Assembly (NCBI GenBank): GCA_022496805.1
Contig: CM040089.1
Span: 1,180,501-1,244,500 of the forward strand
Source of the DNA: Pohlia nutans
Taxonomy: Eukaryota; Streptophyta; Bryopsida; Bryales; Mniaceae
Direction of reading: 5' to 3'
Length of the DNA stretch: 64,000 nucleotides
Positions within the stretch are counted from its first letter, which is position 1; every line of letters starts with the position of its first letter. The notes beneath the pieces were generated by a model. That model was not told the origin of the DNA. It was given only the letters and a program-made list of their open reading frames with translations, and made no database searches. Positions 1 to 10,571 of the stretch are shown one piece after another. The position numbers and the translations under genes are program-made.

Positions 1-291
1 CTTAATTCAAACGAGTATAAATTAAAAAATTTCATGTTTTTCTCAACATTAAAATAATGTTTTGATGAACCTAAAATAATTAAATAAAAAAAACTCATTA
101 GTAAATTTTCTAAAATTCTATTTTGGTAACCTCTAGGCCAAAAAACTTGGCGCACATAAAATTAACTCATAAAAGAACCTATACTCCAAATTTTTGTGGG
201 TAGGGGAGCATTTATGTGTCTTTGGGGCCTTTCAAAATGAAAAAAATGACAAAAACGACAAAAACGACAAATCGTTCAAACGACAAATCGT

Positions 292-865
292 TTAACCCCT
301 AAAGGACCATAGCTATGTTCCTCTCCAAAAACTCCAAAGCACCCCTTCTCATAAAAAGACATAGTTTTTGATCTATGACCTTTTTGACCAATCCAACCGT
401 AGAATATTTCAAGCAACTTGAATTTATTACCACCTACAAATTTTCAACCGTTCAGGGTTCTTCAATAGCAAGATTATAAGCTTCAAAGTTGGTTGCATCT
501 TTTTTTTTGGCTTGCTGCTCATAGTTGAAACTTTCTGAAAATGCCGAAAATGCAAAGTTTAGTCTGAAATTTGGAAAAATGAATTTGACAATTGTGTGCA
601 TGAGGGTGTTAGCTCATTGTGTGCAAAAATTTAGATGCATAGCTCATTGTGTGAAAATTTTCAGGAGCTGCCCGCAGTTAGGTTTTTTCACCTTTGCATG
701 ATTGTATCTTTTGATTTATACATCACCTATGTACGCAAATTACCATCCCATCTTCGTTACAAAGAGTAGAATCACCACAAAAAATCTCAAGAATTGAGGA
801 TCAATACTCATTCCACAGTGAGCTGACCAAACTTGGAAAATCAGCCTTGATCCTTGAGGGGTTAA
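292..865. repeat. TTAA-flanked inverted-repeat element
   Basis: The left end reads TTAACCCCTAAAGGACC at 292 and the right end, read inversely, TTAACCCCTCAAGGATC at 865. The ends match the recurrent TTAA family of this window and bound about 566 bp of non-coding DNA. The interior matches no other copy that I recognise, so the pairing rests on the ends alone. Confidence 0.5.
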
Positions 866-875
866 AAAATCAAAT

Positions 876-1148
876 TTGTTGTTCACGATGACGTTCACAA
901 TTGGCACACTCCAAGGCGCCTTTGAGGTGGCCAAGTTGAATGCGCCCTTTGTCACCCATTCGTATGCCATGGGACAACAAATGTTGAAGCTCAACATGAC
1001 GGAACCTGTATTGGGCGTTGGGGTGGGCGTGTACACAACCGTTGTCACTTCTCTGCCCAACAGCGTGCTAGCTCCTCCGAGCAACTATATGTTCTTTCCT
1101 ATGCACAATGGGATCTTTGGGAAGGCATTTTGGGCCTACATTGGATGA
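876..1148 (+). other. Unassigned open stretch, possible gene fragment
   Basis: An open frame of about 90 codons, clearly richer in GC than its surroundings, starts just after the right end of the 292-865 element. The translation has hydrophobic patches (VLGVGVGVYTTVVTSL) but no motif I recognise, and I see no convincing splice sites or promoter. It could be an exon relic or chance. The rest of 1149-1755 holds nothing identifiable. Confidence 0.15.
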
Positions 1149-1755
1149 ACTAAATCCTCTACTGGCATCAACAACTATTTAAATCCTGCATGATGTGTGT
1201 AAAGAGGAGTTGCACACTAGCATCGCGTGTTTTGAATTGCCAAACGAGAGGCTGGAGAAAAGGTAATCTCACATATTGCCAAAACGATTATGTAATGAAC
1301 CACAAAAGTCCATTTGATGTACTTTTGAATGATCTAAGGGCTTCCATTGAACTGTAGCGCTCAACATGAAAAAAAACACTCTACTTATCCAACAATGAAG
1401 CCCCCAAAATCACAACTTTGTGATGTAACCAGACTCCAAGATTCAACCGTGGATGGTAAATGTTTTGAAAAGCCTACTTCATTGAATTAGTAACCATTTA
1501 AGTAAAAATAAAAAGGACTGTCTAATATACTGTAGTAAAATCATGGTGACTGTATAATGGTGTGAAATCCCTCTTAACCCAATTTCGTTCCCATTACATA
1601 CATTTCAAATCCGTTTTTAGATAGCAATTAAATTCTTATTCAATTTTGTGCACTTTTGGAATGACGATACCTCAATATTGTATACAACTTATAAATACTG
1701 AGAACTTTAGATTTTTTTCTAAAATCTAGTTGAACAACTTAGCTTGATGAGACAT

Positions 1756-1915
1756 TACAATGCAACTATCGAATCATGCAATCATAAGGAAACATCAAGA
1801 TATTTGGCACCAAAAGATTAGCGCACAATTAGATAAGTTAGTGTGTCAATTTAACTACCGAGGTGAACATTTTCATTTGTGATTCCACTTGACTATCAAG
1901 ATCTACATGCAATAT
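1756..1915 (+). repeat. Direct repeat, copy 1 (empty-site copy)
   Basis: About 160 bp nearly identical to 3616-4015 apart from an extra block in the second copy. At 1851-1854 this copy has a single TTAA, exactly where copy 2 carries a 235-bp element flanked by TTAA on both sides. It is therefore the internal empty-site control for that insertion. The two copies flank the ubinuclein-like sequence and could be a segmental duplication or LTR-like ends. Confidence 0.85.
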
Positions 1916-1975
1916 TGGCTAGTTACCGGTAGTAGGTACAACTCATCCAGCCATCGAGGCCATTGTGTGAAAGAC

Positions 1976-1983
1976 TATATAAA
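1976..1983 (+). promoter_or_regulatory. TATA box of the ubinuclein-like copy
   Basis: TATATAAA lies 128 bp upstream of the ATG at 2111. Transcription would start near 2005-2015 and leave a 5' UTR of about 100 nt. The spacing is normal for a plant promoter. The start of transcription is inferred. Confidence 0.5.
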
Positions 1984-2110
1984 GGATTCGCCTCCCTTTG
2001 AGACACTCATTCTTTCATTTGGCAAGAGCTTGGATTTGACTTGAGAGAGATTCATTTTAGTAGTACGAGTGTAGGACTAGCACAGTTGGTGAGAAAACTC
2101 TTTTAAAGCT

Positions 2111-3009
2111 ATGGCATCACGACAACGATTCTTTGTGGAGTTGAAAGAAGACGAAACTACAATCGTTTTTGGAAGAAGTTAATATCCGGTACCAAAAGTA
2201 TGTTGGAGTTAGATGGTGAAGCGCCATGGGACGCTTTGATAGACCGTGCTAAATTTGAGTCATTGGCCCAAATTACACATGAGGAAAATTCTCACACTTC
2301 CGCTAATACCGATGATGTACGATCTTGGGTTAAGGTTGATCGATTTAGCTCTGTGATTGAGAAGATAGAGCGTCTATACAACAGAGGAGAGAGTGACGAT
2401 GACAATATACAAAATAGTCCGGATGGATATCAATACGACACTGATGATTCTTTCATTGATGATTCTGAATTAGATGACTATTTCACGGTGCAAAAGACAA
2501 AGACTAAACATTCCAGTTTTTTCATCAATAGAGGAGTACTTGAAAAGACAAGTATGCTGGACTCTCCGATTGAAGTTGTACATCCCAAGAAAAGGAAGCT
2601 AGCTGAATCACTCACGAAAACTAAAAAAAGTAAAGTGAAAGAAGAGAAGGAATTTCAAGAGCCCAAAGAACCCAAAGAGCCCAAGAAACTTAAAAACCCC
2701 AAGGCGCTTAGAGAATCCAAACCCAAGGCACGTAGAGAGCCCAAACCCAAAGCACCTAGAGAGTCTAAAAAGCTCAAGGAGTCTAAGGTGCCCAAAGAGT
2801 TTAAGGAGCCCAAGGAGCCCAAAGAGCCCATAGTACCGAAGGAAACCAAGAAGCTTAAGGAGGTTGAGGAGGTGAAGGAGTTTACATACTCTATGGAGAT
2901 GAAGAAAAATGAGGATGAACAAGAAGAAGTTGAAAACTCGCAATTTTTTGTTTTAGGTAGGGTTGGCCAATTTGCGCAAAATGTTCAATTCTTTTTGAAA
3001 CATAAATAA
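2111..3009 (+). pseudogene. Ubinuclein/HPC2-like (HRD) gene copy, frameshifted
   Basis: Ubinucleins are subunits of the HIRA histone H3.3 chaperone complex and bind through an HPC2-related domain (HRD). The ORF from 2200 (269 codons) carries an HRD-like block at residues 77-112, with YDTDDSFIDDSELDDYF and then FFINRG. It is followed by a nuclear-localisation-like PKKRK and a long lysine-rich KEPK-type repeat. A short frame from ATG 2111 (MASRQRFFVELKEDETTIV) resembles the conserved N-terminal segment of plant ubinucleins and runs out of frame near 2165-2170. The reading then continues as WKKLISGTKS into the 2200 frame, so one small indel separates the two parts. No introns are visible and the later ubinuclein middle region is absent. 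This suggests a truncated, possibly retroposed copy that still has a TATA promoter. If the indel is an assembly error, it would encode a short protein of about 300 residues. The HRD call is fairly firm; expression is unknown. Confidence 0.7.
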
Positions 3010-3615
3010 AATACTTGCAAATATTTTTCCAAGATTCTTTTTTTTCACCACATATAAAACATTTTAAAAGTAATTTTACAAAAAGTTGGTTTTTAGTTTT
3101 TTTTTTTTTTGGGCAATCGGACTTGCTATTTGCCTTCATTGTGTAAAGTTTTTATGAAGTGTCAATCATTGGTTGCCAATCATATTGTATCATATCCACC
3201 CCCCCTCTAAAATTTGCATTGCATTTTTTTTATGTCATGTACATTCAATTTTGGCACTTTATTGGTAAAATATGACTATACTTTCTTCAAACGTATACTT
3301 TTTACATAGCATGTGCACTTTTTACATAGCACGTGCGTTTTTAACGAAACAAGTGTTCATAGCAAATCTACCAACACAATAAATTTTTGAACAAATCAGA
3401 TAAAACCCAATAAGGATATTTGAAATGCTCCACTTAAGTGACCCTAAACCCTAACGCTGCCAAAGGAAGAGCAAAAACTAACCGCAACACAATGGAAGCA
3501 ATACCGACAAGGCCAAATCTCAAAGCCCATGCCAACGAGGCCCCGAGACCAAACAAGTTGTCTCCAACATCTCTTCACAAAGTACAGACTTCTTTCGGCG
3601 ACAATAATTTTACGG

Positions 3616-4015
3616 TACAATGCAACTATCCAATCATGCAATCATAAGGAAACATCAAGATATTTGGCACCAAAAGATTAGCGTACAATTAGATAAGTTA
3701 GTGTGTCAATTTAACCCTTAAACGACAATTCCTTTCCTGATACCACACCCAAAATCTCCTCTTAAATTCCATTTTAAGCATGATTATGTGTTTAATTTGC
3801 TTTAGCTTTATTCTAAAGAAGTATAGATCTCTCTAAGGTGCTCGGTTTGGAATTTTAAAAACCCCATTTGGTGCAATGGTGTAGAAGTTATGAGCAAGAT
3901 TCTCCCAAACTAAAACCAAGCCCGTGGGGCTGGCATTGTCGTTTAAGGGTTAACTACTGAGGTGAACATTTTCATTTTGTGATTCCACTTGACTATCGAG
4001 ATCTACATGCAATAT
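3616..4015 (+). repeat. Direct repeat, copy 2 (occupied by a MITE)
   Basis: Second copy of the 1756-1915 repeat, split by the insertion at 3715-3949. Outside the insertion the copies differ at only a few positions. The DNA between the UBN-like stop and this repeat (3010-3615) is AT-rich with no gene that I can see. Confidence 0.85.
3711..3953. mobile_element. 235-bp TTAA MITE with perfect TIRs
   Basis: TTAA at 3711-3714 and 3950-3953 bracket a 235-bp element. Its terminal repeats are perfect over 15 bp, CCCTTAAACGACAAT at the left and its exact reverse complement at the right. Including the TTAA they span 19 bp. The related empty site at 1851 has one TTAA, so TTAA is the target duplication. 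There is no ORF. TTAA targets and CCC ends are typical of piggyBac; Sola elements also duplicate 4 bp. Confidence 0.9.
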
Positions 4016-4329
4016 AGTTCAAGAATAGTGAAAGCTATATTAGGCTTCTAGTTCAAGAATCCTGTCAGTAACTGATTGGTATTCACCAGTGCCCCCAATA
4101 CAATGAAAGTTGTTGGTCTTGGTTAGAACTGAGAATTGGCTCATAAATGTGAGCGTGCCACCCGGAAGATGCATGTTTTGGGTACTGAGAGCATTCGCTT
4201 TGTCGAACGAATCCTACAATACCATCCAAAAACAAGTCAAAACACTAGTATCATACCCGTCGTTTTCATTCCCACGAAAGGGGGTATAGTGTCTGAAAGA
4301 GCGGGTAATTCTGTTCAAAAGCAGTCATT

Positions 4330-4435
4330 AGCACTGACACAGCCCAACTGCCTGGCGTGGTTTCATTCTTTTTTCAATTATAGTAAGTGAAAAACGACAC
4401 ATTTCCTATTACAATAGTGAAAGAAGAAGAATAAA
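4330..4435 (+). repeat. Dispersed repeat shared with 54575-54680
   Basis: Both copies contain a block beginning AGCACTGA(C/T)ACAGCCCA and later AGTGAAAAAC(G/A)ACACATTTCCTA. Superfamily not recognised. No gene is seen in 4016-4510. Confidence 0.6.
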
Positions 4436-4509
4436 ACCAATGCGACTAAAGAGCTAAGTAAGAACCCAAATTTGTAAATCAAAAGGATGAATTGAGAGTG
4501 CTCACTACA

Positions 4510-4710
4510 CACTACTAGAGAAATGGGGTTCCTAACCCGCACAAAATCAACAGAAATTCTGTTGGTTCTGTGCGGGTTAGGAACAGTTGATTCCGGAAAA
4601 TCAACAGGAACTTGTTGGTTCCAAGAGAAAACTTGTTGGTTCTGTGCAGATGACTAAATGTTTGCTACGTTAAACCCATTCTATGTTGGTTGCAACAGAT
4701 GTGTCTTGGT
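4510..4710 (+). mobile_element. CACTA-like transposon terminus with a 57-bp hairpin
   Basis: CACTACTAGAGAAATGG at 4510 resembles CACTA (CMC) transposon ends. It is followed by a 57-bp near-perfect inverted repeat (4528-4584; 28-nt arms, about 26 matches; arms start GTTCCTAACCCGCACA). TGTTGGTT is then repeated several times, as in CACTA subterminal repeats. The other end is not found. Confidence 0.5.
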
Positions 4711-4806
4711 TTTGTCTTGGTTTTTACGCACTCTCTAGTTGTACAACTTGAAAGCGACATAAACGACAAATTTGATTCTTTTTCAAGTAAATTAATTCCT
4801 AAAGTT

Positions 4807-5010
4807 TTAACCCTTGTAGGACCGATGATTCACAATTTTAAAATGAAATATAATTGATCTTATTGCAAATTTGTTTAATCATAATGGGACCAAACTTTAT
4901 ATCACTAGAACTAGTGAAGATCATTTCATGTGTTGGTCAAAAAAAAAAAAAATTCAAACAAGAGGAAGTCCAAGTAGGACCCACTCAAAATTGTTAAAAG
5001 AAACATGGTG
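4807..5010 (-). repeat. Partial copy of TTAA family A
   Basis: Starts TTAACCCTTGTAGGACC and matches in reverse the 12014-12252 element, including the ATATCA...AGAA..AGT and TGTGTTGGTC stretches. It breaks off near GAAGTCCAAGTAGGACC, so the far end is lost. Confidence 0.6.
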
Positions 5011-5039
5011 ATCATTTTGGTCACCATGGATGTGTAGTG

Positions 5040-5620
5040 GTAAAAGAGTCCGAAGTCAATTTTTGGAAGGAACTTTAAGTTCATGTATTTGAATTACTTT
5101 ATTGAGATTATTGTGTTAACTTCTGCAGGCCATAATCTAAACATAAAACTTATTTCATGACATTCCAATAAGTATTGCAAAAGTTACAAAGGTTTGAAGT
5201 TATTTTATGCTTTTTGTTGGCACCTTAAAAGAGTTTTAAAATTCACTTTTTATTAATTAAATAAAACTATTCCATGTTGGATAGGTCCACATGTACCACA
5301 AACACTTTGATACATTCCAGAATTATTAGTGAGGCAAAAAATGTGAGGAATTTTGTTGTATGGGCAGTTAAAAAATCTATAAAAAAAAACATATGAGACT
5401 CGTTTTTAAATTCAATTTACACCATTTTCAAAAAGATAAAATTGTATGTACAGGTTGTGAACGGCTTGCAACAACATTTTCATCTTTGAAATTGACATGT
5501 TTCAAATCCACATTAGGTTTGTTAGCAATTTAGTTATTTTCTTTCATCTTTTACTTTATTTCACAGAACTTTTTTGAAGGATGAAAACTAATTTTTCCTT
5601 AAAAAATTATAATAGATTTT
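5040..5620 (+). repeat. Diverged dispersed repeat, second copy at 19640-20220
   Basis: Aligns by eye with 19640-20220 through shared phrases such as CAATAAGTATTG, AAGGTTTGAAGTTA and CATGTTTCAA, in the same order and spacing. No ORF and no TIR recognised; old transposon debris. The rest of 5011-5892 shows nothing else. Confidence 0.55.
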
Positions 5621-5892
5621 CAACTTGGGTTTTTAAATATTTATGTCGAGGTATTAATTTTATTCTATAAAATAAAGTAAAAAAAGAAGTTAAATTTTTA
5701 AAAAATGATTTGAAGAAGATTTTTACTAGGTGCAGTGAAATCATAGAAATTCTCATCACCTTGAATGTTAGGGAGGTCGATCTATTTTCACATGCTTATA
5801 CTTCTATCAATGGTGAAGTAGAAGCTTGAGAAAGTAGAAGCTTCCTAAGCGAGTGATTTCAATAAATTATTGTTTTGGCCTCCTATTATAAG

Positions 5893-6769
5893 TTAACGCC
5901 TAAATGCCTACAACCCTCTCCAGATTTGGAGAATTGTAAAGGTGCATTATAAAATTCAACTATGAGGGATATTTTGAGCATGATGTATGAATAAAAGTTG
6001 TATTGTACATTATGAATTTTAGATTCTATTCATACAACTAGATCTATGATTGCAATCACCAATTCTTTTGTATAAAATTTGAAACTTAGAATTCAAAATA
6101 TTTTTGTAATTCAATTACAAATAAAATATTGACAACCTGTGCATGAAATTTTTTGTGATGGGCTGAAATTTAATACTCTAAGTGTAGTGATTTTTGGAGA
6201 TTTTTATAATTTTTTAATTTTATGAGTTGATTTTTTCAAGAAGGCTTTTGAACTAAGATCTTAGAAATCTCTTTGGATGAATCGATGCAACATGAAATGT
6301 GGCATAAAATTTTCACAAATCATCCCCTTTCTAATCGGTTCACATTAGGCCCACTTTATACTTGGGGTTGGATTGAGGGCCGGCCCAAACTCTTCAAATT
6401 TCAACCAATAGGATCGCTCGATTCTTTCAAATCCGGCCCAAGAGCTTTATACTAGGGCCGGGCCGGAATGAGCAATTTTTCCTATGTGGCGTCCTATGTG
6501 ACGTCCTATGTGGCATGATTTTGGCGCCAAATCTTTGGGCCGGTTTGGTGAAATCGGGACAAGGTTTTCCTCGACCCCAACTCCAAACTTGGGCCGGATT
6601 GAATCGGGCCGACCTTCCATTCAGCCCCAGCTTGTGTATAAAGTGGGCCTAACTACTCATGAAATCTACAGTAGAAAATCCACATCGCAAAAAGTGCATG
6701 ACGGATGAGAAATTGAAGTTTGATTCTTTACACCATCAAAAAATGGATGGTTGGGCGTGTAGAGGTTAA
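5893..6769 (+). mobile_element. TTAA family B copy 1, carrying a nested element
   Basis: Begins TTAACGCCTAAATGCC and ends AGAGGTTAA at 6769. The interior follows family B (compare 57834-58408), with blocks GAGGGATATTTTGA, TAGATTCTAT and GTGCATGACGGATGAG. The GC-rich element at 6347-6651 interrupts it near its right end. Confidence 0.75.
6347..6651. mobile_element. GC-rich MITE (family C), nested in family B
   Basis: The ends form a perfect 16-bp inverted repeat, TAGGCCCACTTTATAC and its complement. The interior is rich in GGCCGG/GGGCC words, unlike its AT-rich host. A second, inverted copy lies at 9595-9884. TA is the likely target, but about 10 bp of the family B consensus is missing at the junction, so this is uncertain. 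Confidence 0.75.
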
Positions 6770-7038
6770 GTGCAACCTCTTGCAAAACACATTTAGATTG
6801 CCATGCACTTGTCACTTTGTGGAAATTGGAATCTGTACAAGAATTGTGAGGAACATTGTACCCTTCAATGTGCAGGGAGGATCCAGTTTTGCTTCTCAAT
6901 GTGTTCACAAGGAAGCCCTGCTTTAGCCCTTTCATGCAGATTCTGCTGCATTAACCCCTAAATGTCCTCACCCCTCTCCAAATTCGGCAGTTTTGCAAAG
7001 ATGAATCATAAAATGCAATCCAGAGGGATATTTTGCAC

Positions 7039-8212
7039 TTAACCCCTAAAGGACCAAGTGTCCTAACTAGGACATTTAGAGAATCGGGTAGGTTCCGGTG
7101 AACACATTTTTAATCAAATTTTGAAGGAAATTTAATAGTAGATTCCCCAATGTGCCACGAAAATGGGGATTTTTTTTTTTTTTGGAATTCCAACACCGTA
7201 TGTGAAAGTTATGAGGGGAAATGTGTTTTTTTCGGGAGAAAGGGCAGCGGGGCAGTAGAGAAATAGTTGAATTTTAGGGGGGGGGCAACAAGATGGGCGG
7301 TGTGTGGAAAATGGGGTGGATTGGGGGGCAAAAGACAACCCCGTTTTCCAAACTCATAAAAAAAATTAAAAATTAATTTTTTAAAAATAAAAATTATTAT
7401 TTTAAACTGAAAATTATTATTTTAAACTAAAAGTTCAATTTCATAATTAAAAATATTATTTAAAAATTTGAAAAATAAAATCATTTTTAAAAATAAAAAA
7501 TAAAATAAAAATCGTCCAATGAGGGACTGCCACGTGGCAGTGTACCTTGAGAGTTAGTGGGGTCATGAACATTGGAATGGGTTGGCACTTCAATTCCCTT
7601 CCTACACCCTTTATTTCCCCCCTAACCCCCAAAATTCTTAGAAAATGTGCTACATGTCTTCTAAAACTTGGAGATTTATTTATTTTTCAAATTTTTTTTC
7701 GCCATTCTGTAGAGGGTGGAATGTACTTGTGTTTCACCGCTCAGATTCGTATTTTAAATAAAGAAAGTAAAAAATATTGCAATTCCAAAAACATATAGTC
7801 TTTTCTAAACTTTTAAACCCCCAACAAGTGCAAGGTGTTATTCAACATCCTAAACATCTCCAAACGCAACGAAAATTGGTACACAACTAAGTAGCATCAT
7901 ATAGAATGTGAAAGTGAAGTGCGACAAGTTTCGGTAGTGAGGTTTTTTTGATGTAGCTGTGGTCAAACGCATCTGAAATTTTCGGGCATGTGTTTTTTTG
8001 GGGTGTTTTTTTCCATCAAACGCAATTATCTTGCAATCCGTGCGGTCAAAATCAACGAAATTTGTTGTGTATGTTTTTCAAATAGTTTAGGACAAGATCT
8101 TACGGTTAGAAGGTAAAAAATAACATTCTTTTGGATTTTTTGCATGGGGGAGTAAAAATGGCAGCATTGGAGTGTTTTTGGAGGAAAAACACTCCGGTCC
8201 TTTAGGGGTTAA
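7039..8212. mobile_element. 1.17-kb TTAA element (family D) inside family B
   Basis: Flanked by TTAA at 7039-7042 and 8209-8212. Ends are CCCCTAAAGGACC and its exact reverse complement (13 bp). The interior has G-runs (7260-7330), a very AT-rich tract (7355-7515) and a palindrome at 7526-7541, with no transposase-like ORF. It is the largest undivided TTAA element here. Confidence 0.8.
7526..7541. promoter_or_regulatory. 16-bp palindrome with a G-box core
   Basis: ACTGCCACGTGGCAGT is a perfect palindrome centred on CACGTG, the core bound by plant bZIP and bHLH factors. It lies in the family D element, far from any recognised gene, so a regulatory role is only possible. Confidence 0.3.
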
Positions 8213-9194
8213 TGTATGAATAAAATTTGTACAATATAAATTTTAGATTCTATCCATACGGTTAGATTTGCAATTGCTATCACCTATATTTTTGTATAAA
8301 ATCTGAAACTTGAAATTGAAAATTCTTTTGTAATTTGATTACGAATAAGATATCGACAATTTGTACATGAAATTTGTTGTGATTGGTTGAATTGTAATAT
8401 TCTAAGTATAGTGATTTTTGAAGATTTTTTGGTTGCTTCATTTTATGAGTTGACTTTTTTAAGAGCACTTTTACACCGAAATCTTCGAAATTTTGGGTGA
8501 GTCACTACAACATGAAATGAGGCATAATTTCCTTAGAAATCATCTTCTTTGTAATTGGATCACATATGCATGAAACTAACTTCCCATAAAATACATAGTA
8601 AAAAATCCACGCTGCAAAAAGTCAATGACGGATGAGAAAAATGTGTTTGATTCTGTACATTGTCCACTTTCTGGAAGGTTGGATGTTCAGGGTTAAAAAT
8701 CAAACCCTAAGCCAAAGCTCATTCATGATCTTGTTATGATATTTTGACGTAGATTCAATTTTCTAGATTTCTATCTATAATTCACAATTCATTATCATTA
8801 AAGTACATATACATTCAACCTTTTCTTACTACACAATCTTAAAGACAAATGGACTTTCAAATGTACTCGTGCATATGTTCAGAGTTTGACATATGAAAGT
8901 TCTTTAATTGGATGTATAGACAACATGATAATTCTATTTTCTAAAGACTCTTTCATACTATTCATTTATGCCACCTTCTACAAACTCCTCTTTTTTGAAG
9001 TGAAGTATATATACACCAAAATAGAATTGGGATGAATGACAACCTCATAAATTTTGGGTATGAAAAATATGAATTTTCATAAATAAAAAATAAAATAAAA
9101 ATGAGCAACTTCCATAACATTATTAACCTATGTAGTTTGATGTCTTTGCTCAATGATGTGTGTAACATCTTGAGTCATGTAGCTTGTATATCTT

Positions 9195-9350
9195 CTTCTT
9201 GCTTAGCGCATCTCCACCAGCAACTTTAAATTGCACTATGAAGGTCAACCAAAAAATTGAGACCTCACCATGTAGTTCTCCACCTACATTACTCAATTAG
9301 AGTTTGAAAATAGTTAGTAAGCAACTCACAAGTCACCAAATTAATGTGAG
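9195..9350 (+). repeat. Fragment of the GAGCATCTCCA-type MITE family
   Basis: GCGCATCTCCACCAGCAAC, then ATTGCACT(A/C)TGAAGGTCA and CTCACCATGTAGTT, match the elements at 10572-10892 and 58577-58919. No second end is found. 8697-9194 and 9351-9594 show no gene. Confidence 0.55.
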
Positions 9351-9594
9351 ACTTTTCACCAATCCTCACACTAATTTCCGTACATACATCTCAAATGTTA
9401 TTGTAAGAATTCTCAAATACTCTTAATTAGTGTTACTTATACTTTTGTTCTAATACCATAATTATTGTGAGAATACTGAATTAGTGTGACTCAGAGTAAT
9501 GGCAATAATTGGTGTAGTGGAGATGGCAATGGCTGTCTGTATGAGATGACAAGGAGAGGGGCATGTATGTACATGGGCCTGCCTGGCAGAATCA

Positions 9595-9884
9595 AGCTCA
9601 CTTTATACACATGCTGGACTGGATGGAAGGCCGGCATGATTCAATCTGGCCCAAGTTTGGAGTTCGGGCCAAGGAAAACCTTGTCCCGATTTCATCAAAC
9701 CGGCCCAAAGATTTAGCGCCAAAATCATGTCACATAGGACGCCACGTAGGAAAAATTGCTCGTTCCAGCCCGGCCCTAGTATAAAACCCTTGGGCCAGAT
9801 TTGAAAGATTCGAGCGATCCTATTGGTTGAAATTTCAAGAGTTCGGGCCGGCCCTCAATCCGGCCACAAGTATAAAGTGGGCCT
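9595..9884. mobile_element. GC-rich MITE (family C), inverted copy
   Basis: About 290 bp similar in reverse to 6347-6651: same CTCACTTTATAC/GTATAAAGTGGGCCT ends, the CCTATTGGTTGAAATTTCAA block, and GGCCGG words. The left end has drifted. Duplicated flanks are not clear. Confidence 0.7.
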
Positions 9885-10124
9885 CAGATGTGAGTGAGTT
9901 TGAGAGTCTAAAGAGATGAAAGTAGTTTATGCTAACTTATTAGAACCTGAGATAATTGCCTGACATAACGTTAGCTCAGAGCACTGCCATCTGTAGCATC
10001 TATTCTGTTACCACACAAACTCTATCTATCTAGCCACATCCGGAAGCTAGTAAGGGCAATTGCCTTTGTACTGCGTACTTGGTTCTCTGGATTGTACCCG
10101 TGTACATTCGATCAATTCAACTAT

Positions 10125-10315
10125 CGTAGTTTACTAGCAGGTTAGGCACCTTTCTGCCTAATATTTAATTATCTCTAAAAATAGATTTAGGTAAAATCGA
10201 ATATTCTTCAAAATCCGTTTTTCCCCATATACACAAAAAATTTAAAAAAAAATTCCCGAAATTTTAGGCATCTATTTCTAGAATTGTTTTTTGCCGAACC
10301 TGCTACTAAACTACG
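10125..10315. mobile_element. MITE family X, copy 1
   Basis: Terminal inverted repeats CGTAGTTTACTAGCAGGTTA (left) and, read inversely, CGTAGTTTAGTAGCAGGTTC (right) enclose about 190 bp of AT-rich DNA. Related ends occur at 28276-28537 and 28813. Superfamily unassigned. Confidence 0.65.
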
Positions 10316-10319
10316 GTAT

Positions 10320-10490
10320 TGCATAACTTTCAGTAGCATGTACTATCTCTGCCTTGGCTCTACAGTAGATGGTGTGGAATATTCCACATCCAATAGTACT
10401 TCATGAGTAGCTAAGTGGACAGGTGGAGGCTCAAGTTGATGAGCAGAGTGCATGAAAAAAAGGCAGTGGGCATGAAGGTTACTGAATGTT
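10320..10490 (+). repeat. About 165-bp repeat, inverted copy at 41815-41985
   Basis: Shares long blocks with the reverse complement of 41815-41985, such as GGTGTGGAATATTCCACA and GAGCAGAGTGCATGA, at roughly 85-90% identity by eye. No TIR is visible; it may be part of a larger unrecognised transposon. Confidence 0.7.
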
Positions 10491-10571
10491 GTGTGTGATA
10501 CAAATCAAGTTCTTCACAGCAGGACTGCAGTGTCTGGCAGATTCTATACTTTGTGCATTTGTTCTCAGGGC

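Larger units (their letters stand above)
6952..8696 (+). mobile_element. TTAA family B copy 2, split by a nested TTAA element
   Basis: Left end TTAACCCCTAAATGTCC at 6952 and right end GGGTTAA at 8696. Relative to the uninterrupted copy at 57834-58408, it is cut after TTTTGCAC by the 7043-8208 element and resumes at TGTATGAATAAAA. Both parts match family B in order, giving clear evidence of nesting. Confidence 0.8.

Noticed and set aside
1756..4015. LTR retrotransposon bounded by the 160-bp direct repeats
   Set aside because: No TG...CA ends, primer-binding site, polypurine tract or pol-like ORF seen; kept only as one possible reading.
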